From contig JAAEAF010002673.1 of the NCBI GenBank assembly GCA_011037195.1, forward strand, positions 62,001 to 126,000: a stretch of 64,000 bases of DNA. The letters run 5' to 3'. The notes under the pieces are model-generated. The model had not been told where the DNA came from and made no database searches. It was given only the letters and a program-made list of their open reading frames with translations. The position numbers and the translations under genes were made by a program. The stretch's first letter is position 1, and each line of letters opens with the position of its first letter. Below are positions 11,243 through 22,796 of this stretch, one piece after another. This DNA is from Triatoma infestans (lineage: Eukaryota; Arthropoda; Insecta; Hemiptera; Reduviidae).

Positions 11243-11447
11243 GATTAGCTCAGTGGTAGAGTGCCAGAATCCCACGCGAGGTGCCGGGTTCGAATCCACT
11301 GCTACCCTTAGATTACCATCTAAGGTTTACAACCAGAGACTCTACAATTCATTGTCCAATGATGGTCAATATTGTCTGTAAGTATCTGGAGCCCGGTAGT
11401 GCACTAAGAAGGTTCCGGGTGCCATGATCATGTTGTCGATACCCCTC
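11243..11447 (+). mobile_element. tRNA-derived SINE
   Basis: A tRNA-like head: A box TTAGCTCAGTGGTAGAG and perfect B box GGTTCGAATCC, spaced about 35 bases, as in an RNA polymerase III internal promoter. The body has CTGTAAGTATCTGGAGCCCG and GTGCACTAAGAAGGTTCCGG, corresponding to the 'GTGCACTGAGAAGGCTTCGAG' part of the SINE at 63706. A real tRNA is unlikely: the 5' strand does not pair with the sequence after the T arm, and the element continues for another 130 bases. Confidence 0.75.
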
Positions 11448-11499
11448 TCCAAACTGCTGTAACATCCATGTTTAACTTTTCGACTACCTTCTTTTCTTC

Positions 11500-11935
11500 T
11501 TATTCCTGTAGCACTATGGTTCTTGAAGAATCTTGGCATTCACCTGAAGAATTGCCCTGCCAGGCATTCCTATTACTTGCTTTCTTCTACCAAGATCTGA
11601 TGCCCATTCTCTTCTGATCGTCCTCCAAATCCTGGAACCATCCTAAAAGGATCCTTTACCTCCTGGATAGTCCACAAAGAGTGTTTTCATGGCGACAGTC
11701 TATACAGTGTAAATGCTTCAACCAACACAGTCTGCTTATCTACAAGCACCAAATGTTTGTTCTCGGAAGTTCCTTATTGAAATGATATGTTCCATTTTTC
11801 TGGAATTTATTGTTCGTAACACCTTTCTCTCCCGGATATTTAGTTTTGTCTCACCCATCTTTTCCAGAGTATAGGTCTCAGAGCGATACATCCTTGAGGA
11901 GAGTACCTACTATGTATGATCCCTCCGCTTATCTT
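11500..11935 (-). pseudogene. Decayed RTE-like LINE C-terminus (minus)
   Basis: In shifting minus-strand frames the order 'RLCWLKHLHCID', 'LEDDQKRMGIRSW', 'KKASNRNAW' and 'AKILQEP' appears. It corresponds to the RxRWxGHVxRM, DVxxDLxxMGIxxW, AxxRxxW and EAK blocks near the C-terminus of RTE-type reverse transcriptases, as in the better-preserved copy at 43056-44054. Several stops interrupt it. No tail or target duplication was identified. Confidence 0.5.
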
Positions 11936-12194
11936 CATTATCTTCACACCTGTCGACTTCTGTCGACAATTTAAAGTCAACCTTAACTCAAAGAGTCCAC
12001 AGAAACGTCTAAAATTAGATGGCCAAAAAAAAAATGTTGAAAAATCTTATTGGTTTGTTTATGACTACAGAGTTAGCATTCCAGTTTAAATAGAAAATGA
12101 GGCTGTTTATCGAGAAAATTCAGAAAAATTCCTTAAACTACTTATTTCCCACTCTTATCCGGACTCAGACCTGCCTTGATAGCTTCATGTACCC

Positions 12195-12310
12195 CTCCTT
12201 ATTTATGATAATAAAATTTCAAGTTTAACGAAAATTTGACACTTTGATAATTGTAATGACTGGAGTAAGAGGAAGGAGAATAATCGTGCTAGTGTGTCAC
12301 ATACAGATTT
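12195..12310 (+). mobile_element. HINE-like element, 3' end fragment (diverged)
   Basis: AATGACTGGAGTAAGAGGAAG followed by AGTGTGTCACATACAGATTTTT resembles the right subterminal repeat and 3' stem-loop tail of the family (compare 18831-18879), with an insertion in between. The preceding bases (TTTCAAGTTTAACG) are only weakly alike. Confidence 0.5.
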
Positions 12311-12400
12311 TTATTATTATTATTATTATTATTTTTTTAAGGCGCACAACATCCAAGGTTTTTCGCACCTGACAATCATCTTCAATGACAGTATACTAAT
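12311..12400 (-). repeat. (ATT)n tract and LINE-like 3' UTR
   Basis: An (ATT)7 tract at 12312-12332 is followed by sequence that, on the minus strand, reads GGATGTTGTGCGCCTTAAA and then (AAT)n. That is a 3' UTR ending in trinucleotide repeats, typical of some invertebrate LINEs. The coding part could not be traced with confidence upstream on the minus strand. Confidence 0.35.
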
Positions 12401-12780
12401 TAAGCATAAACATTACATTATATTCAAATTGAATAGCTTGACCTAAATTACTACTATTCTCTTAAAGAAACGGAGGTAGAGCAACAAAGTTCATTTAATG
12501 CCTAATCCTGAGATAATAAAACCAACTCTTTATGCATATTCATACTAATACATTCATACCATACACATTCCAACAATCAGATTCATACTTAAAAACATTT
12601 TTCATAATAAATACATTTATGCCTATAAATACGATCATACTATAAATACAATCACAGTTGTATTTAAGCTTACAACCAGTTAAGAAGTCATATTTTCATC
12701 ACACACATATACATAGGCAACACAAGGAAAATAATTTTGTTTCTAACTGCAATCTCTGAAGCTGTTGGTTACAACATTAT
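12401..12780. other. Unassigned AT-rich sequence
   Basis: No ORF or repeat recognised; many ATACATT and CATAC words without clear periodicity. Confidence 0.4.
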
Positions 12781-12787
12781 AATGAAT

Positions 12788-13290
12788 TCAGGTAGTTGAT
12801 GAGGTCTGTGAAATACTGTGCAAATCTACTATGATGCTTTTTAACCAGAAGCAATGGAATCCGTCACTTCTTGGGGACCTTCCAAGTGGACATCTTCCTA
12901 AATATTCTATTACTTCCTGGTTAAAGAATTCACGAAACTCTAATATCAAGTTGTATCTGTATTGACTTAGTGAAGACATTGTTGCTCCCGATTGTATGTC
13001 ACTAAATTGGACCACCAAATACCCTCCGAGAATTCCTGTACATCTTCGTTTTTGCAGCGGTGATTCTTTTGAGTCGCTGGCCTTGTGAAGACGAAAGAAA
13101 GCCCGTTTATAAACACTGTTATGCTCGCTTCTATATACTGATTACTGTATCCGAACAATGCGCCCAGAAACAGTCATAAGCTGCTTTCTAAGCGGTCCTA
13201 GCATTACTTCATGTGTCACTGGCAGTTCTCTTAAATCATCCCTGCTTCATTGTGGCCTCTTAAGTCACGATGCGCTATTCTGCTTCTTAT
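12788..13290 (-). pseudogene. Possible decayed coding sequence (minus), unknown
   Basis: Two overlapping minus-strand frames (13158-12967 and 13018-12788) read as protein-like pieces (for example FTRPATQKNHRCKNEDVQEF and SLSQYRYNLILEFREFFNQ) with a balanced composition unlike the surrounding AT-rich noise. Upstream to 13290 further protein-like wording is broken by stops. I do not recognise the family. It might be a LINE or transposase relic connected to the (ATT)n 3' UTR at 12311, but this is a guess. Confidence 0.25.
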
Positions 13291-13299
13291 TATTTACTT

Positions 13300-14525
13300 C
13301 TAAGACATAAAATAAATGTCATTGCATTGTAGAAGAATGAATTATGACATTTTTTAAATAATAATTACATGTCATAATTTCGTTTCCTTTTTTTAAAAAA
13401 AAATTATCTTAGATGTCTTAATACCAATATTATAATTTTATTGTTATATTGTTTACAGTTTACAGTACCCTAGAGATTATGCAAAGGCAAAACAAATGTA
13501 TCTTATATATATCTTTTCTTTAGTGTTGGCGCTAACTATATCTTCTGTTACATACCTCTCTCTGAGACGTTTTGCCGTTCAAACCATTGACCCAGATAGT
13601 CTGCTTAGTGATTTGAAAATTAGACAATCTCAATATCTTCTTCTCCTCCTCATCTTCAGCTTGTACTTCTTATATTCCTCCTGTTTTATACTTGTTACTA
13701 TTGAGTTTCGTGATCAAACTACAAATCGACTTTCTTAGAATATAACGTCGGATTAAATTAAAATAGGAAAAAAAAAATATTACAAAAAAAAAAACATAAG
13801 AAACTGTTCTGTAGAGTCAATCTATTTTGTGTTAACCTCCCCATTTCTATCTCCTTCTATCTCATCAGCCCCTCTTCATCATAACTGTATCTTTCTTCTC
13901 TATTTAGAAGAAATCTTATTTAATACTTTACTATAGTTTTCCTCGCTTTGCAATAATTACATTTAATTTGATTTCAACAAAAAAAAAAACTACATCGTAA
14001 AAAATTGTCTTTTTAAGATAAGTGCAAATTATGATCATGGGGGGAAATCACATGGGGGGAAACTTTACAAGAAAGCAAATAGTTATTGAGAGATATGAAC
14101 TTAACTTGTTTTAATTTTGAAAAATATATTTAAGCAACATCACATCAAATGTTGTAAGAATTATTGTATTTTGGTTTTAAAACGAAAAAACTATATACTC
14201 GTAATATTTGCGAGATGTTAGATTATGGCGAAATCTTTTTATTCTGAGATAATTATTAGATGTGGAATTTCAAGTTTTCCATTTTTCATTTTCAGCGAGT
14301 TTCTGCTTAGACATACAGACACACATAATATACGCACACACATACAATACATGTGTCTATTCACACACACAGACGCACAAACAAAATGTTCTACAAAACA
14401 TTTTCTACCTAGTAAACAAATTTCAAAGCACATACTTCCTTCCGGTAAAAACTGGATTTGATATAATTTCTAATATTTGACATGATCATAATAATTCCTC
14501 TTATAAGGGAGAGAAATTTTCCAGA
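13300..14525. other. Unassigned AT-rich sequence
   Basis: No supported gene. The 80-codon frame at 13496-13738 is Leu/Ser/Tyr-rich without motif. A degenerate (AC)n region at 14310-14390 explains the small frames on both strands there. Confidence 0.45.
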
Positions 14526-14539
14526 GCACTAATGTCATA

Positions 14540-15535
14540 TTCGGTCGGAGTGGGCTAAAAGCTGGGAAAAACGGGGCCGGACTGGGGGATCCTGGTTTAC
14601 AGATGGGTCCAAAATGGCCTGCGGAACTGGAGCCGGGATATATGGGGTTAAGCCAGAGGTACGCATTGCGAAGCCCCTCGACGGTTACGCCACAGTTTTC
14701 CAGGCTGAAGTCTATGCAATAAAGATCTGTGCTGAGGAGAACCTGCGATGGACTCTAGGAATAGAGAGAATAGACTGAAGTCTATGCATCTTCTCGAACA
14801 GCCAGGCTGCGCTGAATGCACTTCGGGCGTTCAGAATCACCTCCCCTTTGGTCAGGGAGTGTAGAGATTCCCTGGAGGCATTATCCCGGCACAACAAAGT
14901 TCGGCTAGTATGGGTGCGGGGCATAAGAGGGATCGTAGAAAATGAAATAGCCGACCAACTGTCCAGGGAGGGAGCGAATACTCCCTTCCTTGGGCCGGAA
15001 CCTGCTCTAGGGGTAGCCAAAAGTATGGCGAGGGCGGCTCTGAGAGACTGGACTAGGAGGGAACATAACCGATACTGGAGGCTGAGTACTGGGACGAAGC
15101 ACGGCAAAATGGTTATGCCGGAGCTGTGTGGAAGAAGGATCAGATACATCCTGGGTCTAAGCAGGTATCAGATTTCTCTGATAACGGGCCTGTTTACTGG
15201 GCATGGCAGGTTCAAAAAACATCTGCCCAAGGAGTGGTTGGTGGATGTAGAGCCCTTGTGCAGATTGTGTCAGGAGGAGGAGGAGACGGGCCTCTCACCT
15301 GTTGTTTGATTGCGTTGCAATCGGCAGACTGAGGTACGAGATCTTCGGCACGTTGAGACCGGACGAAATCGTACTCCAGGAGGGACTGTGGGGAAGGTTT
15401 TGGACCTCATGAAGAGGGGAGCTTCCACTACTAGGTTTGAGAGGTTGGCACAATAAGCCTCAATGGGAGGCTGCAGTGCCTGGGTTTTAGTCCCCCCCCC
15501 CTGCATCATTTTAATTCTAATTTCATATTAATTAA
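14540..15535 (+). mobile_element. RNase H-encoding I-like LINE, 3' part, broken
   Basis: From 14593 the frame gives WFTDGSK, the first RNase H aspartate, then GAGIYG and FQAEVYAI with the catalytic glutamate. The expected SDSQAA aspartate is Asn here (SNSQAA), followed by WVRGIRGIVENEIADQLSREGA with the last aspartate. A stop at 14774 lies beside a 14-bp repeat of CTGAAGTCTATGCA (14703 and 14774), which may mark a small local duplication. After 15296 the protein continues in another frame as a CCHC knuckle (CRLC to HLLFDC) and then changes frame again near 15395, ending at about 15457. A 3' UTR with a C10 run follows. The RT and endonuclease are missing. The element is dead. Confidence 0.85.
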
Positions 15536-15672
15536 TTGAAAACTCTCGTTTTCATAATCGATGTTCTCTATTAAGCGAGAAGAAGCTCTACAGTATCCAA
15601 TTCCACTACCCTTCTGCGTGCCCACCCGGCCTGTTATATTACGCTAATCTGTTTCGTTACAAACAAAACTAT

Positions 15673-15791
15673 AACCTGGAATGAGCTGTAGAGGCGCCTA
15701 AGGCGAGAAAACTTCTAAGAATTGAGTTTATAGATTGGAACATTTCAAATCTAGCACCCTACCACTAAGCTAAATCCGTTCCTTCCTTCTA
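15673..15791 (-). mobile_element. tRNA-derived SINE, diverged (minus)
   Basis: On the minus strand, GAAGGAAGGAACGGATTTAG leads into an A box TTAGCTTAGTGGTAGGG. The B-box region has decayed, and a CTACAGCTCATTCC body matches the SINE at 969-1098. The GAAGGAAGG leader is shared with the SINEs at 11243 and 63706. Confidence 0.6.
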
Positions 15792-16960
15792 GATTTAGTT
15801 CCATTGTTAAAATTGACAAAATTTCTTAAAAATTAGAATTTTAAATGAAAAATTTAATTGCCTTAAACATAAATATAGTGAGAGTATGTATTCCGACATA
15901 TGTGCGGTTATGGACACATTGAGATCAGGAAACAGCGCGTAGGTCACACTAGAAACTTTTGAAACCTCGTCAGATATCCCAGAACAGACTAAAAAAAATC
16001 AATATTTTCTATTTCGGAAAAAATGTGATAGACATTTTTGTAGATAATATACTCGTACAAGTTTAAAGAACGTAAAAACTTATCCAGAGGATTTCAAAGC
16101 ATTTCGATTCGGGTAGAAACTCATTTTTGAAAATTTCAGACGATCCCAATAGCAGTAGGAGAAAGCAAAAATACTCGTGATTAGATTGGTTTATGTTAAT
16201 AAAAAAATAAATAAATAGATAACATAATACTAAATCTTAGTATATAACTCAACGATTTCTATGTGAATAGTAACATGTTTATTCATTGGCAAATAAGGAT
16301 TGGAAAATATAGGGACAATTCAAGATGTAGTAAATTGTCAAACAGAAGTTTAGATGTAAGCTAAGATGTGAGCACATACACAACTTTTGGAAACCTTCTT
16401 TCTTCTATAATAATACATATAGCAGAAGTCTGCCAGAGTTTCAGGCAATACATTGTGATTGAGAAAGTATTATACTGTTACATACAGACAAACATACACA
16501 CACAAACACACACATATATATACTCAACATTATTGTAACAGAAACATACAAAAACGTTCCATATACCCCTCTCCCCCCGTTCCAGATCCCGTAGCACGAT
16601 AGCCAATGTGTAACAAACCCTTTTACAATTTATTTGCTCCATAAGGTGATACAGAGACGTGACCCAGACTAACTCTTCAAATGAAGAATTTGTACTCATT
16701 TCTCAACAATAAGAAACTAGCTTGAAACAGCGTAACTTGAACATTTAGAAACAAAGAAATATTTTCCATTTTTTTCTTCTTCTTCTTCTTTTACTTCTTT
16801 CTTACTGTTTCCATCTATGGCACTTCATCTTCAGGTTCGTATTTTACGTGAAAGTTTGTCTTGTCTATAACTGGGTAACGGCCATCTTGTTCAAATAACA
16901 GAATGTTTCCACCCCTATATATAGATGTTTGTTGCCAGTGTGTTGCGTGCTCCCAGACAC

Positions 16961-16963
<3 letters not shown>

Positions 16964-16992
<29 letters not shown>
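16964..16992. repeat. (AC)n microsatellite
   Basis: Uninterrupted AC dinucleotides, about 14 units. Confidence 0.95.
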
Positions 16993-16996
<4 letters not shown>

Positions 16997-17162
16997 TAGT
17001 ATAAGCCGTTACTATTAGATTTACTATTAGTTATAACAGTAGTAGTGGTAGACAAGAAGGAAAAAGCCGGCGATATATGGAGAAGACATAACAAACGTCC
17101 GCTACAGAAGAGTATAGTTACTATACTAGCTCGAGATCATATGTCTCTTAAGAAGAAAACGG

Positions 17163-17163
<1 letters not shown>

Positions 17164-17195
<32 letters not shown>
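17164..17195. repeat. (TA)n microsatellite
   Basis: Uninterrupted TA dinucleotides, about 16 units. Confidence 0.95.
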
Positions 17196-17196
<1 letters not shown>

Positions 17197-17584
17197 GCAC
17201 CGAAAAACTGACCGAGAGCAAAGCGCTCACAAATCATATAAAGGAGGACGTTGTGTGTGTGATAGTTGGGAGGGGGGGGTAGTAGGCCTGCACCGTAAAA
17301 CTTGGCACACCCACTACTGGGCCAGTAATTAAGAGTTATATCTTACAAAGTGTGTCGACATTGTGTGTACACAAGGAAGAGAATGGGAACACATGATATA
17401 TATTACTTCTTGTACAGAGACTATAGTTATGGCAGGCCGACGATATAAGACACTTACAACCAATATAGTATTTTAACAAAGTATACTACAAATATATATA
17501 TATATATACTTAAGTTACAACAACTATACTAACAAACATGTACACACATTTTTCAATGAATCAATTATTAAATTTTGCATGAAA

Positions 17585-17865
17585 ATTCTGGATAGAAAAA
17601 GTGAAAATATATTCTGAACTAGATTTTCCATAGAAATAATTAGCTATAAATAATTAACCAAATCACAATGAAGAAATGAAAGTGTCAAATGTGGAGGCGT
17701 GTAAGTTGGGCCAATCAGAAATTTAGAATTGTCATGTTGTGCACGCCCACATTTGACAACTTCACTTCTACATTGTGATTGGTTAATTATTTATAGTTAA
17801 TTATTTTATGAAAAATCTAGTTTAGAATTATTTTTTTTACTACTTTTCCCTTCGTAAGTATTTTA
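17585..17865. mobile_element. Palindromic MITE-like foldback
   Basis: The left arm (about 17590-17702) and right arm (about 17740-17862) are complementary at high identity over roughly 110 bases. Inner parts read GTGTCAAATGTGGAGGCGTG on the left and CACGCCCACATTTGACAA on the right, and further out AACTAGATTTTCC and GAAAAATCTAGTTTAGAATT. The loop is about 35 bases. No ORF. The long-arm, short-loop shape fits a foldback MITE. Terminal repeats and target duplications could not be fixed. Confidence 0.75.
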
Positions 17866-17894
17866 TAAATTAGCAAATTATGGTATAAATTTTT

Positions 17895-18879
17895 ACTTTC
17901 TCTTACTCCTAGGAAGAGGAAGTATTGTAATCGTGTCAAATTTTCGATATCGAGTTTTCACCGGAAATATCCGTTTTGAGGTCCCCTGAGTCCAAAAAAG
18001 TGGTTTTTAGCGAATGGTCTGTGTGTGTGTGTGTGTGTGTGGGTATGTATGTGAACAGCATAGCTCAAAAACGAAAAATCGTAGAAAGTTCAAACTTTGA
18101 TATTACGTTTAGGTATCACCATGGGATCTGACGGTGCGTTATGTGTCAATATTCCTCAACCGGAAGTACCACTTTACTAGTTGTTTTTTTTACGTTTTTG
18201 CAATTTTCTCAAAAATGGCTCCGAAGATTTTCTTTAAACTTGTTATATCAACTACACATACAAAGAGCTACAACTTTTATTTGAAACATTTCTCCAGAAA
18301 ATTCATTTAAGGGCACTTCTGGGGGAGGGGTGGGGTTAGGTTTTCATCTTAACTGCTGTTTCAGTATATTAGACAATTCTGTCATCTAAATAATGTTAAT
18401 TAGAATTAAATATGTTGTTGAAATTCCGAGTTTGAAAAAAAATAGATAACCGGAAGTGCGTTTTTACTGAAATATAATTTTCAGTTTTCTGGTATTTTCT
18501 CGAAAATGGCTCCAACGATTTTCTTTAAACCAGTGTTGTTAACTATACATATAAAGAGCTACAACTTTTATTTGAAACTTTTTCCCTGATAAATTCATTT
18601 AAGGGGACTTTTGGGGGAGGGGGTTATGTTTTTCTTTAAAATGCTATCACAGTTGATTATACAATTCTGTCATCAAATTGAAATAACTAGAAATTAATAT
18701 ATGACCCAAATTCCGAGTTTCAAGGAAATTAGTAAACCGGACAGTTTTACTGGACAGTGTTTTCACTTTTCGACGAATTTCATTAAATTTGGTACACTAA
18801 CTATAAAATTTGTAAAATTATAATTTTGAGTACTGGAGTAAGAGGAAGTTGTGTGAGTGTTTCACACCAGATTTTTTTT
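17895..18879 (+). mobile_element. HINE-like non-autonomous element, copy B
   Basis: Left subterminal repeat ACTTTCTCTTACTCC (17895-17909) matches GGAGTAAGAGGAAGT (18835-18849) with one mismatch. A clean 3' stem-loop GTGTGA/TCACAC lies at 18851-18867, then CAGATTTTTT. (GT)n is at 18018-18040. The GATATTACGTTTAGGTATCACC block and all three ACCGGAAGT-type sites are in order (the last reduced to AACCGGACAG). No ORF. With copies E and F it is among the most complete copies in the window. Confidence 0.85.
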
Positions 18880-20700
18880 ATAAAAAAAATGCAAAAAATC
18901 AAGTAATTTTTAACATAATATTTATTGTTTTATATAATAATTAATGTGAGCTATTCAACAAAAATTCAGAATTTTCATTTTATAGTTGAAAAAGATAGCA
19001 ACAGAGACAATTAGGCAGAAATGAAAGATACACCATTTCATATTTGGCCAAGTATGTAAAAAAAATTAAGGACAATATAATGAATATGATATAATGCTAT
19101 GACAATATTGCTACAAATTCCAAACCTAAGAAAAATTTTTTAACCGAAAATTTTGAATTCATTTGAAAAATTTTTGTGGGTGTTTAACATCAATTTTCTT
19201 TTGTCGCATTAGTATAAACGGAAAAATAAGAAATTGCGGTGGTTCTTGTATTTCCGCCTAATTTTCTTTAACCTTTAAAAAATTCTGAGTTATTTTTTCT
19301 TTATAGCTCATATTAATTATATAAAACTGTAAAGTATACCTTAAAGGCCTTAAAGTCAGTTCCAAATTGCATTTAAGTTCGTTCAGTACATCTGGAGATA
19401 ATATAAACTAATAAATGAGAGAAACCCTAGCACTCTACAGGGAAAGACATTCAAACCAAACTTTGTTTAGTCCAGCCTGCATTTACATAAGAATTTCCAT
19501 AAGAATTTAATGTTTCGATACATAATTATGTAACTTTTTGTTCAAAAGAGTGAGTGCATGAACAAATTTATAACCATTCAGAAATTTCTGAACAATACAT
19601 ATCTAATGAAAAGGATTTTTGTTACCGATGTGTTAAGAAATGTAATAAACTTCCATTCAAAATTAAATTCTTAGTAATTAACATCAGATAATTTGGCAAA
19701 GAATAGATAATTAATTAAAAAAAAAAAGTAGATTATTTCTTTAATATTTGAAGATTTAAACACAAATTGGTTACGTTGGGAGATTTCCAAAAGTTAAAAA
19801 TTTAAAACTCTTTCCTTGTACATCTTACATTAAGCCTAATTCAATCAATATTCCAAATAAGATTAATGTAATATACTACGTACGACTAATATTATAGAAA
19901 GTTCACTATTTTATTCATCTGAAAATAACCATAATTTGGTCAATATTAAAAAAAAATAAAAAGCAAAACAATGAAAAAGTAAATGAAATTATATAATATA
20001 ATAATTGAAAAAAAAAGTAATTAATTAAACATAACAAACAATATTAAATTCATAAACAAAATAATCTACAACGCAGCAAAATTGATAAATAATAATAATA
20101 ATATTAATTAATTTGGTAATTGGATTTACAATTATAACTAACAAAGGGTGCTTAGTAATTAATATACCTTAATTAGTTATCTAAATGTTAGTTAATTAAA
20201 TTAACAATAATACTAAATACACTTGTAATATGGTGAAATATTTATATACATATTATGTGGCAATCTGGTAAGGTATATATAGAAATGATTTAATAATAAA
20301 TAATTCCCTTTATTTTTCTAATAATACAATATAATAATACTAATATAATCTATAAATGTATATGTATTATATATTCCAGTATGATTGTTGAAGAATTACT
20401 TATACTCACATTTATACCGGTTTATTTAGAATGTATAAATAAAGAGAAAATAGTGACTGAGTGTCGGAGCGACGAGCGGATACGACAGCGTTGGCGACCG
20501 GTGGTGAATTATTGATATTTTGTTGGTTCGAAATCTTGTTTATTCTGATGATCGTTTGAAAGACTTTTTGATGTTTTTACTTGTTCATTTGATGTTAAAA
20601 AAAATTGATATTATTTATTAGCTTGAATATTAGAGTTGCTAGATTGTTTGATGTTTGCTGCTTTAAGACTTACATAACCTTATAACGCACCTACAAGCAT
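18880..20700. other. Extremely AT-rich stretch, nothing recognised
   Basis: About 1.8 kb of sequence dominated by A and T with many AATTAATT words. No open frame of note and no repeat linked to other parts of the window. Confidence 0.55.
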
Positions 20701-20702
20701 CA

Positions 20703-20905
20703 TCAAACTAACAAGTGTCGTGTGTAACAGAAACATTGTGTTGAAGTAAACTCTCTACACGAACTTGGTGAATTTGCACTGACGATGGATGAAAATCCGA
20801 AACCGGTCAGGATTATAAAAAATATGCATGTTACGACGACGCATAAAATACCAGATGTTTAACCAGCATTACGGACCCATCCACATATTCAAAAATATAT
20901 TGTTA
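20703..20905 (+). mobile_element. Hammerhead-bearing element, single arm
   Basis: About 200 bases match the two arms at 35239-35413 (minus) and 36044-36230 (plus) in the order AACAAGTG, GTAACAGAAACAT, CTACACGAACTTGGTGAATT, hammerhead core, ATATGCATG, ACGAC, ATAAAATACCA, CCAGCATTACGGACCCATCC, ACATATTCAAAA. Here the arm stands alone. No ORF. Probably the terminal repeat of a Penelope-like or derived non-autonomous element; inferred from the ribozyme. Confidence 0.65.
20774..20814 (+). ncRNA. Hammerhead ribozyme-like motif, class 1
   Basis: Core CTGACGA (20779-20785), one unpaired T, stem II GGAT/ATCC with a GAAA loop, GAA (20799-20801), palindromic ACCGGT (20802-20807) and C20808 at the cleavage position. 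Stem I is poor here (GCA against AGG), so activity is doubtful. All invariant core residues are present. Confidence 0.5.
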
Positions 20906-22545
20906 CTTAAACTGGTTCGTTCACTTTTCATTCTATTTCTGAAATAAAATTCCAAGAACATTTAGATGATCTTGCGAATTTCTCCTAAAAGCAGGGTGAA
21001 TATGAGGAGGAGATTGTTGCATGATGCGCAAAAGTTGACAGGATTATATTAGTTTATATGGTAATATTAACTGAATAGATAGTGCAGAGGCCCAGCCCAA
21101 TGAAGCACCCTTATGGGAACCAAGCCTCTATGGTCGAAAAACGACTGGTTCACTTGAAAATCATAAAGGAGAGGTAAAAGCCACCCTGGAAGGAAGTTTT
21201 TGAGCTTAAAGCGCATTGCAGCATGCTAAAGCTTGTCAAACTCTTGCGCCAAGTACAAGCTGATGGATTTTGATCAAAGTATTACTGTCGGGTTTCCATG
21301 ATAGCACTTAAAAGAAACAGCAAGTTTGAACTTCCTATGTCTTTCCCGTTTTTGATTTATCATGACCACAAAAATACGTGCACACACACAGAGATCATAT
21401 TCTAAATTTTTTTTTTTTCTGATCACGTGGTTCCTTACAAGTATTTCCGGTTCCAATCATAATTTCGAAACTTTGATAAAATAGCAGTAATACAGTAAGA
21501 GAATATGAGAAAGTTTAAAAAAAAAAACAGCATTACTTATAAAACGAATGTTTCTTTATTGCATAAAATCAATAATCAGTCTGTCATTCTGTTAGTGAGT
21601 GTAGCGTACGTCTGGGTCTCCTGTATGGGTTCTGTTACATTCTAAATGAGATTTATGTAACCAGTATCGCTTGTATGTAGAGATGGCTAATTTAAAATTG
21701 CATCTACAGCATCCCATTAGCCCTGTTGTTTTTCATTTGAATTCCATACAGTAATATATGCTCTCATATATATATATATGCAGTAGTAGTAGCCTTTCCC
21801 TTCCGTTCCAAAAAAAAAAAAAAAAGGGAAATATTAGGAGGGACTCTGTTCGAGCACCCTACCCCGCTGCCCTTTCAGCTAGTCTCGTTGCACTTACTAA
21901 TAAATATATTTATGTATACCTCCCATCTGTCTCATTATTCTGTCACTTGTTTTTAATTTAGTTATTGTTTGGGAATTGCCATAACCTTTTTCACAAATAC
22001 ATACTTTCATTTCATGTACATAAACATACCTATTTATGTTTTAGGAACAGTATTTCGTTAATAGTATGCTTATTTATTTATTTATTTATTTTTGGTGGGG
22101 GGAAGGGACCCGTAATCGTTAATATTGCTACTAACCATATAATGTAGATGTACGTAATTACCGACAAATAAAAAATAAAAAAAGATTGTATTCGAAAAGT
22201 AGTATGAGGATCATTATCATATTTTAAAGCACAAATGGTCCGGTCGCAGATGTTGCCCTCTATATTTCGTTCAATCGTTTTTTACATAATTATATTCTCT
22301 AATGGAGTTCTGTAATATCGTTTGAAAATACATTATTATCACCAGCAAAAAAAACAACAACATAATTTTGAAATATAGAGATCGCAAGAATATTCGACTC
22401 ACTTTAGAGGAATGTCTATCTAAATTACTCATACTGGCGGGGCAATTATGGGGCAAGTGATTAAATGAGTGCGACGAGGAAACACGGGTGGTGAGAGAGA
22501 GAGAAGAGAATAACTCGAAAATGATCAATCTCAGCTAGCTCAAAC
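20906..22545. other. Unassigned sequence
   Basis: No supported gene. Includes poly-T at 21408-21418, an A-run at 21811-21825 and (TTTA)n at 22070-22093. Small frames at 21274-22528 have no motifs. Confidence 0.45.
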
Positions 22546-22549
22546 CTTT

Positions 22550-22795
22550 GAAGGAAGGATACCCCGGGATATGTTTCCCTCTAAAGTGCCACCTTAGTAG
22601 CTTATACAGTTCTACCACCTAAACAATAATTAATTAGAAATAAATAGATTACCCAAAAATTCTGAGTTTCAAGAAAATTAATAAACCGGAAGTCCGCGTT
22701 TACAGAACAATTTTTTCACTATTCGCGATTTTCTCCATAAAAACAGGGACGGATTATATTAAATTTGGTTTACTACTATAAAATTTGTCATCGGA
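22550..22795 (+). mobile_element. HINE-like element, internal to 3' fragment
   Basis: CTCTAAAGTGCCA, TTATACAGTTCTACCACC, AATTAGAAATAAATAGAT, GAGTTTCAAGAAAATTA, AAACCGGAAGT and AATTTGGTTTACTACTATAA follow the order of the second half of full copies (compare 63010-63200). It stops at TTTGTCATCGG, before the right subterminal repeat, where it is joined to a hammerhead-bearing arm. Confidence 0.75.
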
Positions 22796-22796
22796 G

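Larger units (their letters stand above)
15792..17584. other. Unassigned sequence with microsatellites
   Basis: No gene. Contains short (CA) tracts at 16495-16520, a (TTC)n run at 16777-16795, (AC)n at 16964-16992 and (TA)n at 17164-17195. The minus frame at 16478-16699 ends in a CA-repeat translation. The plus frame at 17045-17332 crosses the TA repeat (YIYIYI). Neither is a credible protein. Confidence 0.5.

Noticed and set aside
11243..11320. Functional tRNA gene
   Set aside because: Good A and B boxes but the acceptor ends do not pair and the sequence continues as a SINE body.
17045..17332. 95-codon open frame
   Set aside because: It crosses a (TA)n tract (YIYIYI) and has no motif.
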